Origin: an uncultured Pirellulaceae bacterium
GTDB taxonomy: Bacteria; Planctomycetota; Planctomycetia; Pirellulales; Pirellulaceae
Direction of reading: 5' to 3'
DNA length: 64,000 bases
Assembly (NCBI GenBank): GCA_937941455.1
Contig: CALDHM010000021.1
Span: 1 to 64,000, forward strand
This document shows positions 1 to 9,765 of this stretch, piece by piece; position 1 is the stretch's first letter; the number at the start of each line of letters is the position of its first letter. The notes beneath the pieces are model-generated. The model saw only the letters and a list, made by a program, of their open reading frames with translations, was not told the DNA's origin and did no database searches. The translations under genes were made by a program, and so were the position numbers.

Positions 1-33
1 TATTTGCTCCGCTGGATCGAAAACTCTCGAAAA

Positions 34-60
34 GGTTCATCGTGAACCGACGGTTTTTTT
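34..60 (+). terminator. Possible rho-independent terminator of an upstream gene
   Basis: A 6-bp stem (GGTTCA 34-39 with TGAACC 43-48, loop TCG) is followed after five bases by seven T (54-60). The stem is short and offset from the T-run, so it is only a possible end signal for a gene left of the window. Confidence 0.3.
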
Positions 61-145
61 CGGTTGACCGTAGGTGAACCAGCCAACGGGAATGCAGTCC
101 TTGAATTAGCACCGAACGCCAGCAGGCAAAAAGTTGGTTAGGCCC

Positions 146-757
146 ATGACGCAACGATTTTCATTCGACAACAATGAAAATAAGCTGGAGATCGCCGCAG
201 TCGATTTTTCTCGGCTGATCGGAAAGTTCCTGGTCGCGGCTCCATACTGGATTCAGAGTCCTTTCAGCCGCTCGGTGGTGCTCGTTCTGCAGCTAAACGA
301 ACAAGCCGTCTTTGGTGTCATCGTTAATCGTCCGGCCGATGCCGATTTGAAGAAAACTTGGCTGATGGTTTCGGGCACCCCTGCTGCGCAGGCCGATCGG
401 CTGCACGTGGGCGGCCCGGTTGGCGGGCCGATCTTCGCTTTGCATTCATTGGAGAATTTCGCCGAAATCCAGATCGACTTAAACCTGTATATCTCTGCGA
501 ACTCCGAGGCGATCCACAAAATCATAAAATCGGGCGACCCCCGCTATCGCATTTTTTGCGGGATGATGTCGTGGCAACCGCAAGAATTGGCGGCGGAACT
601 CGCGCTTGGTTTGTGGTTTCCTCTTGAGCAGAATGCAGACCTTGTCTTTCCTCAGCAGCAGATCGAGTGGGAGCAAGCGGTGGTCGAATACGGACGGCTC
701 TGCTTGACCGAAATGTTGGGTGGAAGGCCACTCGCGGGCCAGGCCGAGTTGAACTGA
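146..757 (+). CDS. YqgE/AlgH family protein (UPF0301)
   Basis: The protein has the family pattern: an N-terminal LIGKFLVAAPYW block, then FSRSVVLVLQ, a FGVIVNRPAD segment near residue 55, a GGPVGGPIFALHS glycine block near residue 90, and a C-terminal GMMSWQPQELAAELALGLWF stretch matching the family's G-x-x-W-x-P-x-Q-L-x-x-E motif. At about 203 residues it is slightly longer than usual (about 185). The role of the family is not settled; it is a cytosolic protein named after an alginate regulator in Pseudomonas. I chose ATG 146 over an in-frame TTG at 134. Neither has a convincing ribosome site. It stands alone on the strand, with about 320 bases before the next gene. Confidence 0.85.
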   Translation: MTQRFSFDNNENKLEIAAVDFSRLIGKFLVAAPYWIQSPFSRSVVLVLQLNEQAVFGVIVNRPADADLKKTWLMVSGTPAAQADRLHVGGPVGGPIFALHSLENFAEIQIDLNLYISANSEAIHKIIKSGDPRYRIFCGMMSWQPQELAAELALGLWFPLEQNADLVFPQQQIEWEQAVVEYGRLCLTEMLGGRPLAGQAELN

Positions 758-1040
758 GCGAGGCCCCTGAAAATTCGTCGCACGCGATGGCTGAACTGCA
801 GAACCTCCTAAGTTAGATCGCGATTCCGCAGCTTGACTTTCCCCTGGCGATCGAGGTTTGTCGCCATAAAAACTCTGTCGCCTTCACCTACCGCCTATTA
901 TTTTTAGGAAAACTCGGCCAAAATGGGGGTAATTGCGTAGGATGATAGGGCCTGCTGGGCTGCGAGCGAAGACCTTGGTCGCGCGGAGCGACAGTACGGG
1001 GTCTTAGCCGACCGCGGTGGCGGCTAACGCTCGGACTTTC
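758..1040. other. Intergenic spacer
   Basis: About 320 bases separate the YqgE stop from the lipoprotein start at 1079. I see no conserved reading frame. Near 1000-1030 there is a GC-rich stretch with CCGCGG and GGCGGCTA that resembles the hairpin spacer at 47282, but the match is loose. Confidence 0.4.
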
Positions 1041-1042
1041 GT

Positions 1043-1050
1043 GTTATGCT
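1043..1050 (+). promoter_or_regulatory. Extended -10 promoter for the His-rich lipoprotein gene
   Basis: GTTATGCT ending at 1050, with an upstream TG, makes a TGnTATGCT extended -10 about 29 bases before the ATG at 1079. No good -35 is visible. An in-frame ATG at 1046 lies inside this element, which supports the later start. Confidence 0.35.
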
Positions 1051-1078
1051 AACGGGATTTTTTTTATCGAGGTTTCCA

Positions 1079-1582
1079 ATGAAGATACAACAGTTACCGA
1101 ATTCGGCTCTGTGGGTTGTTGCGACGCTGTTGGCGGTTGCCGTCGGCTGCGACAACACGCTCAACGTCGGCCCCACGGCCCAAAATGCGAAAACGGCAAC
1201 CGGTGGCGGGCACGGCGACAGCGAGTGCCACCACGGACCCAACGGCGGGGACATTTTTGAGATTGAAGGCCAAGAATTCGTCGGCGAGCTTGGCTACAAC
1301 AAATCGAACGACGTCATCACCATCTATTTGCTCAACAAAGACGAAGAGACTCCGCATCCGATCAAGGCCGACAGCATCATCGTCAACTACACTGGCGGCA
1401 AGGAACCCGAGAGCTATACCCTGGCCGCAGTCGAAAAGGATGCCGACGGCAAGGCGTCGGCGTTCGCACTCGACAGCAAGCCGTTGTCGATGATCATCTT
1501 CATGCCCTGCGAAATCGTCATGAAGGACGGAGATCAGGAAATCACGGTGAATCTCTCGAAACGGCATCGTCACAATCACTGA
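1079..1582 (+). CDS. Putative His-rich lipoprotein, possible metal-associated
   Basis: This 167-residue protein begins with a hydrophobic signal (LWVVATLLAVAVGC) ending in a lipobox-like Cys, so it is probably a membrane-anchored lipoprotein outside the cytoplasmic membrane. The mature part has a His/Cys-bearing segment (GHGDSECHHGPNGGDIFEI) and ends in KRHRHNH, both plausible metal ligands. ATG 1079 is preceded by GAGG at 1069-1072, a suitable ribosome site; an in-frame ATG at 1046 would bury the signal peptide. The next gene, 47 bases on in the same direction, is a Fur-family metal regulator, so a link to metal handling is an inference from context. I do not recognise a named family. Confidence 0.7.
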   Translation: MKIQQLPNSALWVVATLLAVAVGCDNTLNVGPTAQNAKTATGGGHGDSECHHGPNGGDIFEIEGQEFVGELGYNKSNDVITIYLLNKDEETPHPIKADSIIVNYTGGKEPESYTLAAVEKDADGKASAFALDSKPLSMIIFMPCEIVMKDGDQEITVNLSKRHRHNH

Positions 1583-1629
1583 TGGTCGCTTCGCAACGCT
1601 AATGCTCGATCGCACCCCGCGGTGATACC

Positions 1630-2130
1630 ATGGTTTTCGAACAATCGCTCGAACGGACCAACCGACGCTCGCCCGCCGATCGGTTCGAGGATTTTTTGCG
1701 AAGCCGTGGGATGCGAAACACCCAGCAGCGGCGGATCATGCTCGACGTCGCCTTCGCGCAAACAGGCGTGTTCGATGCCGAGCAACTCATCGAGCAACTT
1801 CCCGGGAAGTCGTCGCCGGGCTACGTCAGCCGCCCGACGGTTTATCGCACCTTGGCGGAATTCGTCGATGCAGGATTGCTGAAGAAGTTCGAACTCGACG
1901 GGCGGTCGGTTTATCAACACGACGCCGGTTCCGAACAAATCGCGCATTTGTTCTGCGTTGAGTGCCGTTCGCTAGTAGAAATCCGCTCGGCAGTGGTCAT
2001 GGAGTCGATCCAGAAAGTTGCCCAAGAGAGTAATTTTCAGATGACCGGACATCGGCTGCTCGTCCGCGGGACTTGCCAGGACTGCCGCCAGCGGCGGCGT
2101 CGCACCAAACGCCGCGTCGATTTGGTCTGA
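1630..2130 (+). CDS. Fur-family transcriptional regulator
   Basis: It has the Fur layout: an N-terminal winged-helix domain (residues about 15-100) with RNTQQRRIMLDVAF and the recognition-helix region SRPTVYRTLAEFVDAGLLKKF, then a C-terminal dimerisation/metal domain with HLFCVECRSLVEI and GTCQDC. The two CxxC pairs fit the structural zinc site of Fur/Zur/PerR proteins. The usual His-rich regulatory site is only partly visible, so I cannot tell Fur from Zur or PerR. At 166 residues it is a normal length. The tail is very basic (RQRRRRTKRR), which is unusual. It lies directly after a His-rich lipoprotein gene and 45 bases before tyrS on the same strand. Confidence 0.88.
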   Translation: MVFEQSLERTNRRSPADRFEDFLRSRGMRNTQQRRIMLDVAFAQTGVFDAEQLIEQLPGKSSPGYVSRPTVYRTLAEFVDAGLLKKFELDGRSVYQHDAGSEQIAHLFCVECRSLVEIRSAVVMESIQKVAQESNFQMTGHRLLVRGTCQDCRQRRRRTKRRVDLV

Positions 2131-2175
2131 TGACTTCGCCGCACAACGGGCCAGGATTTTGCTCAACAGGAAGTC

Positions 2176-3456
2176 ATGCTACAGGATATTTTTTCAGACT
2201 TGCAGTGGCGGGGTTTGGTTTACCAAACCACGAACCCCGAAAGCATCGGAGCGTGGCTGAGGGAGCGGAGCCGCGTGATCTATGCCGGTTTCGATCCGAC
2301 CTCCAGCAGTTTGCACGTCGGCAATTTGATGCCGCTGTTGATGCTGCGGCGATTCCAGCGCGCGGGGCATCGCCCACTGGCTCTTGTCGGCGGCGCGACC
2401 GGGATGATCGGTGACCCCAGCGGCAAAAACGCCGAGCGGAACTTGCTGTCTGCGGACCAGCTTCGAGCCAATGTGGCAGGCATCGAGTTGCAGTTGCGAC
2501 AGTATTTGGAGTTTTCGGGATCGGCGTCGGCCCGCGTCGTGAACAATTTCGATTGGATCAGCCAATTTTCTGTCATCGACTTCTTGCGCGATGTCGGCAA
2601 GCATGTGACGGTCAATGTGATGATGGCCAAGGATTCGGTGAAGAACCGCCTCGAGAACGAAGCCGGAATCAGCTACACCGAATTCAGCTACATGCTGCTG
2701 CAGGCTTACGACTTCGTCCATCTGAATCGGCAGTTCGAATGCGAGATGCAGTTGGGGGGTAGTGACCAGTGGGGCAATATCACCGCAGGTATCGACCTCG
2801 CTCGGCGTCTGAACGGAAGTCATCTCCAAGGGATGACTTGCCCACTTCTGACCAAGGCCGACGGCAGCAAGATGGGCAAAACAGAAACAGGAACGATATG
2901 GCTGTGTCCGCAGCGAACCAGTCCGTATCAGTTTTACCAGTACTGGTTCAACACCGACGATGCCGATGTCGGAAAATGCCTGCGTTTTTTGACGGAGCTG
3001 AGTCATGACGAAATCGAAGCCCTCGACCGCGCCCGCGAATCGGTACCGCAGGAGAGGCAAAGTCAACGTCGTTTGGCCGAATCCCTGACCGGGTTCATCC
3101 ACGGCCCGGCAGGGCTGGCCAAGGCACAACAAGCGGCTGGGATATTATTCGGTCAGGAAATCGCCGACTTGAATGACGATGACTTGCAACAGATCTTTGC
3201 CGATGTCCCCAGTTGCACGACTCCGCGAAACGTTTTTTTCGAATCGGGACTATCGCTGGTCGATGCTCTCGTGTTGTCGAACTTGGCGAAAAGCAAGAAC
3301 GAAGCCCGCCGATCGATCAGCGATGGAGGAGTTTACGTCAACAATCGCAGGATGGACGCTGTGGATCTGGTACTGGGCCGCGAACATTTGGCTAGCGAAT
3401 CAATGTTGGTGCTCCGCAAAGGCAAGAAAAACTACGCCCTGCTGCGACTGATTTGA
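2176..3456 (+). CDS. tyrS: Tyrosine--tRNA ligase
   Basis: TyrS charges tRNA-Tyr with tyrosine in the cytosol. The class I signature motifs are present: YAGFDPTSSSLHVGN has HVGN (47-50) for HIGH, and KADGSKMGKT has KMGKT (232-236) for KMSKS, with a conserved QLGGSDQWGNI block between them. A C-terminal S4-type RNA-binding domain follows from about residue 360 (SKNEARRSISDGGVYVNN). The 426-residue length is typical. The ATG at 2176 lies just after GGAAGTC, and the N-terminus aligns with the family. It follows the Fur-family gene by 45 bases, so the two could be cotranscribed. Confidence 0.97.
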   Translation: MLQDIFSDLQWRGLVYQTTNPESIGAWLRERSRVIYAGFDPTSSSLHVGNLMPLLMLRRFQRAGHRPLALVGGATGMIGDPSGKNAERNLLSADQLRANVAGIELQLRQYLEFSGSASARVVNNFDWISQFSVIDFLRDVGKHVTVNVMMAKDSVKNRLENEAGISYTEFSYMLLQAYDFVHLNRQFECEMQLGGSDQWGNITAGIDLARRLNGSHLQGMTCPLLTKADGSKMGKTETGTIWLCPQRTSPYQFYQYWFNTDDADVGKCLRFLTELSHDEIEALDRARESVPQERQSQRRLAESLTGFIHGPAGLAKAQQAAGILFGQEIADLNDDDLQQIFADVPSCTTPRNVFFESGLSLVDALVLSNLAKSKNEARRSISDGGVYVNNRRMDAVDLVLGREHLASESMLVLRKGKKNYALLRLI

Positions 3457-3514
3457 TTAGCCCGTCCGGTTATCGCGTCCATCCCAGTTGCAGTGTAAAA
3501 TAGGGCCACGGTGA

Positions 3515-3720
3515 AAAACCGGTGAGAGAGTGCTGCTCCGTCGTGCGAATCAGCCGTCGAGCAGCCGCCGAAGGTGCAAGGTGCCCTGAACCGCTCAGGC
3601 AAACGAATCGCCGGTCTGAAACATCGTCTCTGGAGAGAGATCGCAGCCAAGCGATCCACCGAAGGGGCAAGATGCATCCATCGCATCGCATCTCTCAGGT
3701 ACCTGGACAGAGGGGCAATG
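3515..3720 (+). promoter_or_regulatory. Tandem glycine riboswitch upstream of gcvP
   Basis: Two adjacent glycine-aptamer patterns are visible. The first runs from GGTGAGAGAG (3521) through GCCGCCGAAGGTGCAAG (3564) to CCGCTCAGGC (3591). The second runs from TGGAGAGAGATC (3631) through CACCGAAGGGGCAAGATGC (3658) to TCTCTCAGGTACCTGGACAG (3691-3710) and AGGGGC. The order of a GAGAG strand, a CCGAAGG-GCAA core and a CTCAGGxA strand twice in a row is the hallmark of the tandem glycine riboswitch. It sits in the leader of gcvP, 53 bases before the ATG, and most likely switches on glycine breakdown when glycine is plentiful. No clear terminator stem follows, so control may be translational. Confidence 0.93.
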
Positions 3721-3772
3721 GCCATTCGCATCGGTCCAACGACGTTCACCCCGTTCCCTCAGGAGAAAAGCC

Positions 3773-6628
3773 ATGGCTCGCACTAGTCGCCTCGCTCCCT
3801 TCGTTTCACGGCACATCGGCCCCCGCGAGGAAGAAATCCAACGGATGCTGAAATTCCTCGGGTACAAGTCCCTCGAGGCGTTGACCAAGGACGTAGTGCC
3901 CGCCGCAATCGCCGAAAACAAACTTCCCAAACTCCCGCCGCCTGTCACCGAGGAAGAAGCACTCGCCGAGCTCAAGTCACTGGCCAGCAAAAACAAAGTC
4001 GTTCGTTCCCTGATCGGCCAGGGCTACTACGGAACGCATACACCAAAGGTCATTCAACGAAATGTGCTGGAAAATCCCGCTTGGTACACTGCCTACACTC
4101 CGTACCAGCCGGAAATTTCGCAAGGACGTCTGGAAGTTTTGTTCTACTTCCAAACCATGATCACCGAATTGACCGGGCTGGAAATCGCCAACGCATCGCT
4201 GCTGGACGAAGCCACCGCCGCAGCCGAGGCGATGACCCTGTGCCACCGCAGCAGCAAGAATAAAGGACATCGATTCCTCGTCTCCCGCCAGCTTCACCCG
4301 CAAACCATCGAGGTGATCCAATCGCGAGCTCGCCCACTGGGGATCACCGTCGAACTGTTCGACGATCCGCACGCGATCAGCGATTGGCACGGAGTGTTTG
4401 CGATCATCGTGCAGTACCCGGAAACCGATGGCCACGTGAGGGACTTCAGGGGCTTGTTCGCCACGGCGCACCAACATGACGCGCTGGCGATCATGGCCAC
4501 GGATTTGCTCGCCTTGATGCTGCTCGAATCCCCCGGCAAACTGGGGGCGGATGTCGCCGTCGGCAACGCACAGCGGTTTGGCGTACCGCTCGGGTTCGGC
4601 GGACCTCACGCGGCGTTCCTTGCCACCAAGGACGCCTACAAGCGAACGATGCCGGGCCGCCTGGTCGGTCGCTCCATCGATCGCCATGGCAAACCGGCTT
4701 ACCGGCTGTCGTTGCAAACCCGCGAGCAACATATCCGCCGAGAAAAGGCCACCTCGAATATCTGCACCGCCCAGGCGCTGCTGGCCATCATGTCGACGTT
4801 GTACGCCTGTTATCACGGCCCAGAAGGCTTGCGGGCCATCGCCCGCCGAGTCCACGGACTGGCGGCTACCTTCCACCGCGCCGTGCGGGCAATGGGGTTC
4901 AAGACGCGGACCGATCAATTTTTCGACACGGTCACTGTGGAAACCGGCGAGCGAACCACTGCGATCATCGACAAGGCGTTGCGAGCCGGATTCAATCTGC
5001 GGCGACTGAGCGACACCGAGGTGTCGCTGGCCTTCGACGAAGTGTCCACGGAAAAAGAAGTCAAAAAGGTTCTGAAATGCTTCGGTGACGGCCAATTCGT
5101 TTCAGCTGAAGAAACCGCGCTCCCCAACGATCTGCTCCGCGACGACACGATGCTGACCCAAGAAGTTTTCCACAAGTACCGCAGCGAAACTGAGATGATG
5201 CGCTACCTGCGCCGTCTCGCCGAGATGGACATCGCCCTGGATCGGGCCATGATTCCGCTCGGTTCCTGCACCATGAAGCTCAATGCGGCCGCCGAATTGA
5301 CTCCGGTGACCTGGCCTGAGTTCAACAGCATTCATCCGTTTGCCCCCCGCGACCAGTGGAAGGGCTATTTGATGATGATCGAACAACTCGAGCATTGGCT
5401 CTGCGAAATCACCGGCTACGACGACATCTCCTTGCAGCCGAACGCTGGCTCGCAGGGAGAGTACGCCGGCCTGCTGGCCATCAAGGCCTACCATGAATCG
5501 CGGGGCGAAAAGCACCGCAATATTTGCTTGATCCCCAGCAGTGCCCACGGCACCAATCCCGCCAGCGCTCAAATGGCTAACATGGAGGTTGTCGTGGTCC
5601 GCTGTGACAATGCGGGCAACGTCGATCTCCACGATCTCGATGAGAAAATCGCCGCTTATCCTGACCGCATCGCCGCCATCATGATCACCTACCCGTCGAC
5701 CCACGGCGTTTTCGAAGATGTCGTCACGGCCGTCTGCGACAAGGTGCATGCCGCAGGCGGACAGGTTTATATCGATGGGGCCAACCTCAACGCCCTAGTC
5801 GGTGTAGCCAAACCCGGCAAATTCGGTGGCGACGTCTCACACCTGAACCTTCACAAGACCTTCTGCATCCCGCATGGAGGGGGAGGGCCAGGAGTTGGAC
5901 CGATCGCCGTGCGTGCCCATCTGGCACCCTTTTTGCCCCGCGATGGCGTGCGAGAGCAACGTCAAGGCGCCATGGTCAGCGCGGCACCATTCGGCAGTTC
6001 CAGCATCCTGCCGATTTCCTGGATGTATATCCGCATGATGGGGGCCGAAGGTCTGCGGCGAGCCACCCAAGTCGCCATTCTCAATGCGAACTACATCGCG
6101 AGAAACGTGCAGATCAATTATCCGATCCTCTACACCGGGAACCAGGGCTTGGTGGCTCACGAGTGCATTCTTGACACGCGCCCCATGGACAAGGCCGCTC
6201 ATGTTACGGTCGATGACATCGCCAAGCGTTTGATCGATTTCGGATTCCATGCCCCCACGATGTCATTCCCCGTGCCCGGTACGCTGATGATCGAACCGAC
6301 CGAAAGCGAATCCCTGTACGAACTCGATCGCTTCTGTCGGGCGATGAATCAGATCTTCGCAGAATACGAGAAGGTGAAATCCGGTGAATGGCCCGCCGAC
6401 AACAACCCACTGCGCAACGCTCCGCACACCCTGAGCGCGATTCTCGCGGATGATTTCGGCAAGGTCTATTCACGCACTACAGCAGTCTGCCCGGATCCGG
6501 AAATCGATTATTCCGTGAAATATTTCCCTCCGGTGGGACGGGTAGACAACGTTTACGGCGATCGCAATCTCGTGTGCAGTTGCCCACCGGTCTCGAGCTA
6601 CGCCGAACCGGAACAAGTCGCGCAATAA
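3773..6628 (+). CDS. gcvP: Glycine dehydrogenase (decarboxylating), P protein, fused form
   Basis: The P protein of the glycine cleavage system uses pyridoxal phosphate to decarboxylate glycine and passes the aminomethyl group to the lipoyl arm of the H protein. At 951 residues it is the single-chain form, with the N-terminal half ([15 protein letters not shown], then [14 protein letters not shown]) and C-terminal half ([15 protein letters not shown]) joined. The PLP lysine is K695 in [21 protein letters not shown] 3773 is preceded by CAGGAGAAAAGCC, a good ribosome site. A tandem glycine riboswitch occupies its leader. gcvT, gcvH and lipoyl genes are not next to it, so the system is dispersed in this genome. 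Confidence 0.97.
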   Translation: MARTSRLAPFVSRHIGPREEEIQRMLKFLGYKSLEALTKDVVPAAIAENKLPKLPPPVTEEEALAELKSLASKNKVVRSLIGQGYYGTHTPKVIQRNVLENPAWYTAYTPYQPEISQGRLEVLFYFQTMITELTGLEIANASLLDEATAAAEAMTLCHRSSKNKGHRFLVSRQLHPQTIEVIQSRARPLGITVELFDDPHAISDWHGVFAIIVQYPETDGHVRDFRGLFATAHQHDALAIMATDLLALMLLESPGKLGADVAVGNAQRFGVPLGFGGPHAAFLATKDAYKRTMPGRLVGRSIDRHGKPAYRLSLQTREQHIRREKATSNICTAQALLAIMSTLYACYHGPEGLRAIARRVHGLAATFHRAVRAMGFKTRTDQFFDTVTVETGERTTAIIDKALRAGFNLRRLSDTEVSLAFDEVSTEKEVKKVLKCFGDGQFVSAEETALPNDLLRDDTMLTQEVFHKYRSETEMMRYLRRLAEMDIALDRAMIPLGSCTMKLNAAAELTPVTWPEFNSIHPFAPRDQWKGYLMMIEQLEHWLCEITGYDDISLQPNAGSQGEYAGLLAIKAYHESRGEKHRNICLIPSSAHGTNPASAQMANMEVVVVRCDNAGNVDLHDLDEKIAAYPDRIAAIMITYPSTHGVFEDVVTAVCDKVHAAGGQVYIDGANLNALVGVAKPGKFGGDVSHLNLHKTFCIPHGGGGPGVGPIAVRAHLAPFLPRDGVREQRQGAMVSAAPFGSSSILPISWMYIRMMGAEGLRRATQVAILNANYIARNVQINYPILYTGNQGLVAHECILDTRPMDKAAHVTVDDIAKRLIDFGFHAPTMSFPVPGTLMIEPTESESLYELDRFCRAMNQIFAEYEKVKSGEWPADNNPLRNAPHTLSAILADDFGKVYSRTTAVCPDPEIDYSVKYFPPVGRVDNVYGDRNLVCSCPPVSSYAEPEQVAQ

Positions 6629-7146
6629 GCCTACCGTCAGCACTCACGTAGCATGGCCAATTTGACCCGTTAGCGTTAGCGATGCGACCTGCGGCGTCTT
6701 GCCCAATTCAATGCGTGGAGCTTCAGCCTCAGGCGCTGCCTTGCGCGCCGCTTGGCCGCGGCACACACTACCACGCTCGACCAAGGTAGTTCCAGCGGCA
6801 CTCGCTCCGCGAATTGAGCGATGCCACCGGATCCAGGACCAATCACCGCGGTGCGATCGCAGCCCCCGCCGCGTTCCGAAAAACGGGAATATTCCAAAAA
6901 TAGCGGCGGAAAATCCAAATGGCTACCAAAAAACTCGACAAGAATCTCCGACGGCTCTCGAACAAACAATCGTGGCAAGCCTACAGGTCGTGCTATCCTT
7001 AACTATGCCCTGCTCCTACCTGATTCGACGGAACGGATGGGCGTCCGGTTTTCCTGCGAACCGTAGGCTTCTTGTGCTTCGCGGCGGCAAAATTCGAAGG
7101 CGAGGGCTCGGATGACGCCATTCGCAAACTTGTCAAGGAACATCGA
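6629..7146. other. Intergenic spacer, no convincing gene
   Basis: About 520 bases without a gene I can defend. A 27-codon frame begins at ATG 6919 (MATKKLDKNLRR...) and ends with TAA at 7000; it is basic and would be a very small protein, but there is no clear ribosome site, so I do not call it. The start of the spacer (6668-6700) is GC-rich and repeats TTAGCG. Confidence 0.35.
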
Positions 7147-7806
7147 ATGAAATCGAAAACGTTATGGCTCATCCTTCTGGCCCTTGGTTGCAGCGGATGT
7201 TTCCATGTGTTCGAGTTCAAGTCGGCAATCGTCGGTTCGGGAACCTTGCAAAAAGAAGTCCGCAATGTCGCCGACTTTCAGGAAATCGATCTGAGCGGCG
7301 CTGGTACTGTACACTACACGGTTGGTGATCAGGTGACTTGCGAAGTCGAAATCGATGACAATTTGCTCGAGCACATCGTCACCGAGGTCGAAAACGGCGT
7401 GCTCAAAATTTACAACCAGGAACCGATTGTCACGAGACGTGGGCTTACCGTTCGAATCACCAGCTCGAATTTAACCGGTGCTGCGATTCGCGGCGCTGGG
7501 ACCCTGCATCTACGGAACCTGCAGGCGTCGAAATTCCAAGCGGATATTGCCGGCTCCGGCGACATCTACCTCCAGGGTCAAGTCGGCGATGTATCTGCCT
7601 CGATCATGGGATCGGGCAATATCGACGCTTTCGAAGTCAGCGGCGAAACCGCCGACGTGAGCATCTCCGGGTCAGGCACGGTCAAGCTAAATGCGTCGAA
7701 AAAAATCAACGCGCGAATTACCGGCAGCGGCGACGTTTTCTACATGGGCGAACCCCAAATCAATCAGACGAGCATGGGTTCAGGGTCGGTGAAACGTCGG
7801 AAGTAA
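7147..7806 (+). CDS. DUF2807 (GIN domain) lipoprotein
   Basis: The protein starts with a lipoprotein signal, LWLILLALGCSGC. The mature part carries the repeated head-domain pattern of DUF2807: FQEIDLSGAGTVHY, then repeats of G-A/S-G-x-L/I such as AAIRGAGTLHL, DIAGSGDIYL, SIMGSGNIDAF, SISGSGTVKLN and ITGSGDVFYMG. These predict a right-handed beta-helix or beta-roll on the cell envelope. The molecular role of the family is unknown. ATG 7147 puts the signal peptide at the N-terminus; in-frame codons back to 7072 would add 25 non-signal residues. The 219-residue length is usual. It lies alone, 111 bases before the phosphomutase gene. Confidence 0.85.
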   Translation: MKSKTLWLILLALGCSGCFHVFEFKSAIVGSGTLQKEVRNVADFQEIDLSGAGTVHYTVGDQVTCEVEIDDNLLEHIVTEVENGVLKIYNQEPIVTRRGLTVRITSSNLTGAAIRGAGTLHLRNLQASKFQADIAGSGDIYLQGQVGDVSASIMGSGNIDAFEVSGETADVSISGSGTVKLNASKKINARITGSGDVFYMGEPQINQTSMGSGSVKRRK

Positions 7807-7916
7807 CAACCTGTTTTTTGTACTCGCGATTGCGGGTTGAATCGATTCGTTCATTGACGTTAGAATTGCAGCGTGTCGTCAACGACTTGGATTTTCTTTG
7901 ATCCCCGAGCCCTGCG

Positions 7917-9752
7917 ATGTCGCACAATACTCTCGCACCAATCACCGTCGGACCAGAAGTCTTTGAAACGCTGAACGCTGCCGTCGAGCGCAAGGTTTTG
8001 ACCGCCTCGGCCGCAGAAAACATTCGAAAATGGCTCACGGAATCTCGTTACGGTGCCTATGTCCAGCAAATCCTTGAACATATCGAGCAGCAAAAGTGGG
8101 CCGCGCTCGACAATGCTTTTTGGACCGTCATTCCCTTCGGCACGGGCGGTCGCCGCGGCCGTATGTATCCCATCGGCTCGAACGCGATCAACGAACGGAC
8201 AATCGGCGAGAGCGCTCAAGGTTTGGCCGACTATGTGAAAGAAGTCAAACCAGCTGGGCCATGGTCCTGCGCGATCGCCTACGACACGCGACACCGTTCG
8301 CGCGAGTTCGCCGAACTGTGCGCCGGCATCATGACCAGCAACGGATTCACCGTCTATTTCATCGACGATTACCGCAGTACGCCCGAATTGTCGTTCCTGA
8401 TCCGCTTCAAACAATGCGATTGCGGGATCATGGTCACGGCCAGTCATAACCCGCCCAGTGATAACGCCGTCAAGGTCTATTGGTCGAACGGCGCGCAATT
8501 GATCCCCCCCCACGACAAGGCGGTGATTGCGAAGGTTGGCCAAGTCGAAGCTATCCATGCCGACGATTTCGCGCAGGCCGTCGCCGCCGGGAAAATCCGT
8601 ATTTGCACTGCGGAAACCGACGCGGCGTTGCTCCAAGAGCACCTGCGGCTCAGTTTTCCCGGCCCCAGAGATTTGCGAGTCATTTTTTCCCCGCTGCATG
8701 GTGTCGGTGAATTCAACGTCAAAAGCCTCATGGAATCGGCGGGCTTTCAACAACTCGAGATTTACGAGCGGCATCGCACGCCCAGTGGAGATTTTCCCAA
8801 CGTCCCCGGCAACATTTCGAACCCCGAAAATGCCGCGGTCTTCGATGAAATTATCGATCACGCCCGACGAACGGGTGCCGAATTGATTCTCGCATCCGAT
8901 CCGGACTGCGATCGCATGGGGGCGGCTGTTCCCAAAACTCGCGATGCCTCCGGCGAATGGCAGGTCCTCAACGGCAACCAGTTGACCGTGTTGCTCGGCG
9001 AGTTCGTTTTGCGAAAATTCCGCGAGCAAGGGCGCTTGAACCAGCGGAGTTTCGTCGTAACGACGCTCGTGACGACCAAGATGCTCGAACGCATCTGCCG
9101 AACATTTGGCGTTCGCTGCCTCGCAGATAATCTGGTCGGATTCAAATGGATTTGCTCCGTGATGGATCAAGAGGGCCCCGACGATTTCGTTTACGGGAGC
9201 GAGGAATCGCACGGCTTTCTCGTGGGCCAACATTGCCGGGACAAAGATGGCGCGATCGCTTGCTTGCTCATGTCGGAATTGGCGGCCGAGGTGAAGGCGC
9301 AGGGGCGATCGGTCGTCGAACACCTGGACTACCTGTATCGCACGTACGGCTTTCACGGCGAGCGACTGATCACGGTGCAAATGGAAGGATCCGACGGCAT
9401 GCGTCGGATGCGCGATCTGATGGATGAATTGCGGCATCGGCCCCCGCAGACGCTAGGAGGTTTACGCGTGGTGGCTCGCCGCGATTACCTGTCCTCGACC
9501 CGCTGGGTCGGAACCGAATCCTCGCCGTTGAAGGGTCCAATCGACAATTTAATCATCCTTGAAACCGAGGCGGCAGGAAATTATGTCGCCATTCGTCCTT
9601 CGGGGACTGAGCCCAAGGTGAAGTTTTACATGTTCACTTACCGGCCACCCGAGGAAATGCAGGATGGCCTGGATGCGGTTCGCACGGAGCTTAATCACCG
9701 TTTGGATAGCTTCGCCGCCGAATTGCAAACCTTCGCCGCTGGCATCCCCTGA
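7917..9752 (+). CDS. Phosphoglucomutase / phosphomannomutase family protein
   Basis: Alpha-D-phosphohexomutase of about 611 residues, interconverting sugar 1- and 6-phosphates in the cytosol. Motifs in order are: FGTGGRRGRMYPIGSN near residue 75, the active-site loop MVTASHNPPSDN with the phosphoserine at S176, the metal-binding ASDPDCDRMG, the sugar-binding YGSEESHGFLVG, and the phosphate-binding AIRPSGTEPKVKFYM near the C-terminus. The length and an N-terminal extension fit the PGM2-like group. I cannot fix substrate specificity by eye. ATG 7917 fits the family start. The next gene is convergent, with only 13 bases between the stop codons. Confidence 0.94.
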   Translation: MSHNTLAPITVGPEVFETLNAAVERKVLTASAAENIRKWLTESRYGAYVQQILEHIEQQKWAALDNAFWTVIPFGTGGRRGRMYPIGSNAINERTIGESAQGLADYVKEVKPAGPWSCAIAYDTRHRSREFAELCAGIMTSNGFTVYFIDDYRSTPELSFLIRFKQCDCGIMVTASHNPPSDNAVKVYWSNGAQLIPPHDKAVIAKVGQVEAIHADDFAQAVAAGKIRICTAETDAALLQEHLRLSFPGPRDLRVIFSPLHGVGEFNVKSLMESAGFQQLEIYERHRTPSGDFPNVPGNISNPENAAVFDEIIDHARRTGAELILASDPDCDRMGAAVPKTRDASGEWQVLNGNQLTVLLGEFVLRKFREQGRLNQRSFVVTTLVTTKMLERICRTFGVRCLADNLVGFKWICSVMDQEGPDDFVYGSEESHGFLVGQHCRDKDGAIACLLMSELAAEVKAQGRSVVEHLDYLYRTYGFHGERLITVQMEGSDGMRRMRDLMDELRHRPPQTLGGLRVVARRDYLSSTRWVGTESSPLKGPIDNLIILETEAAGNYVAIRPSGTEPKVKFYMFTYRPPEEMQDGLDAVRTELNHRLDSFAAELQTFAAGIP

Positions 9753-9765
9753 CGCAACATTTTGG

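Noticed and set aside
6919-7002. 27-codon basic frame MATKKLDKNLRR...
   Set aside because: No ribosome site, no neighbour linkage and a length expected by chance; not called as a gene.
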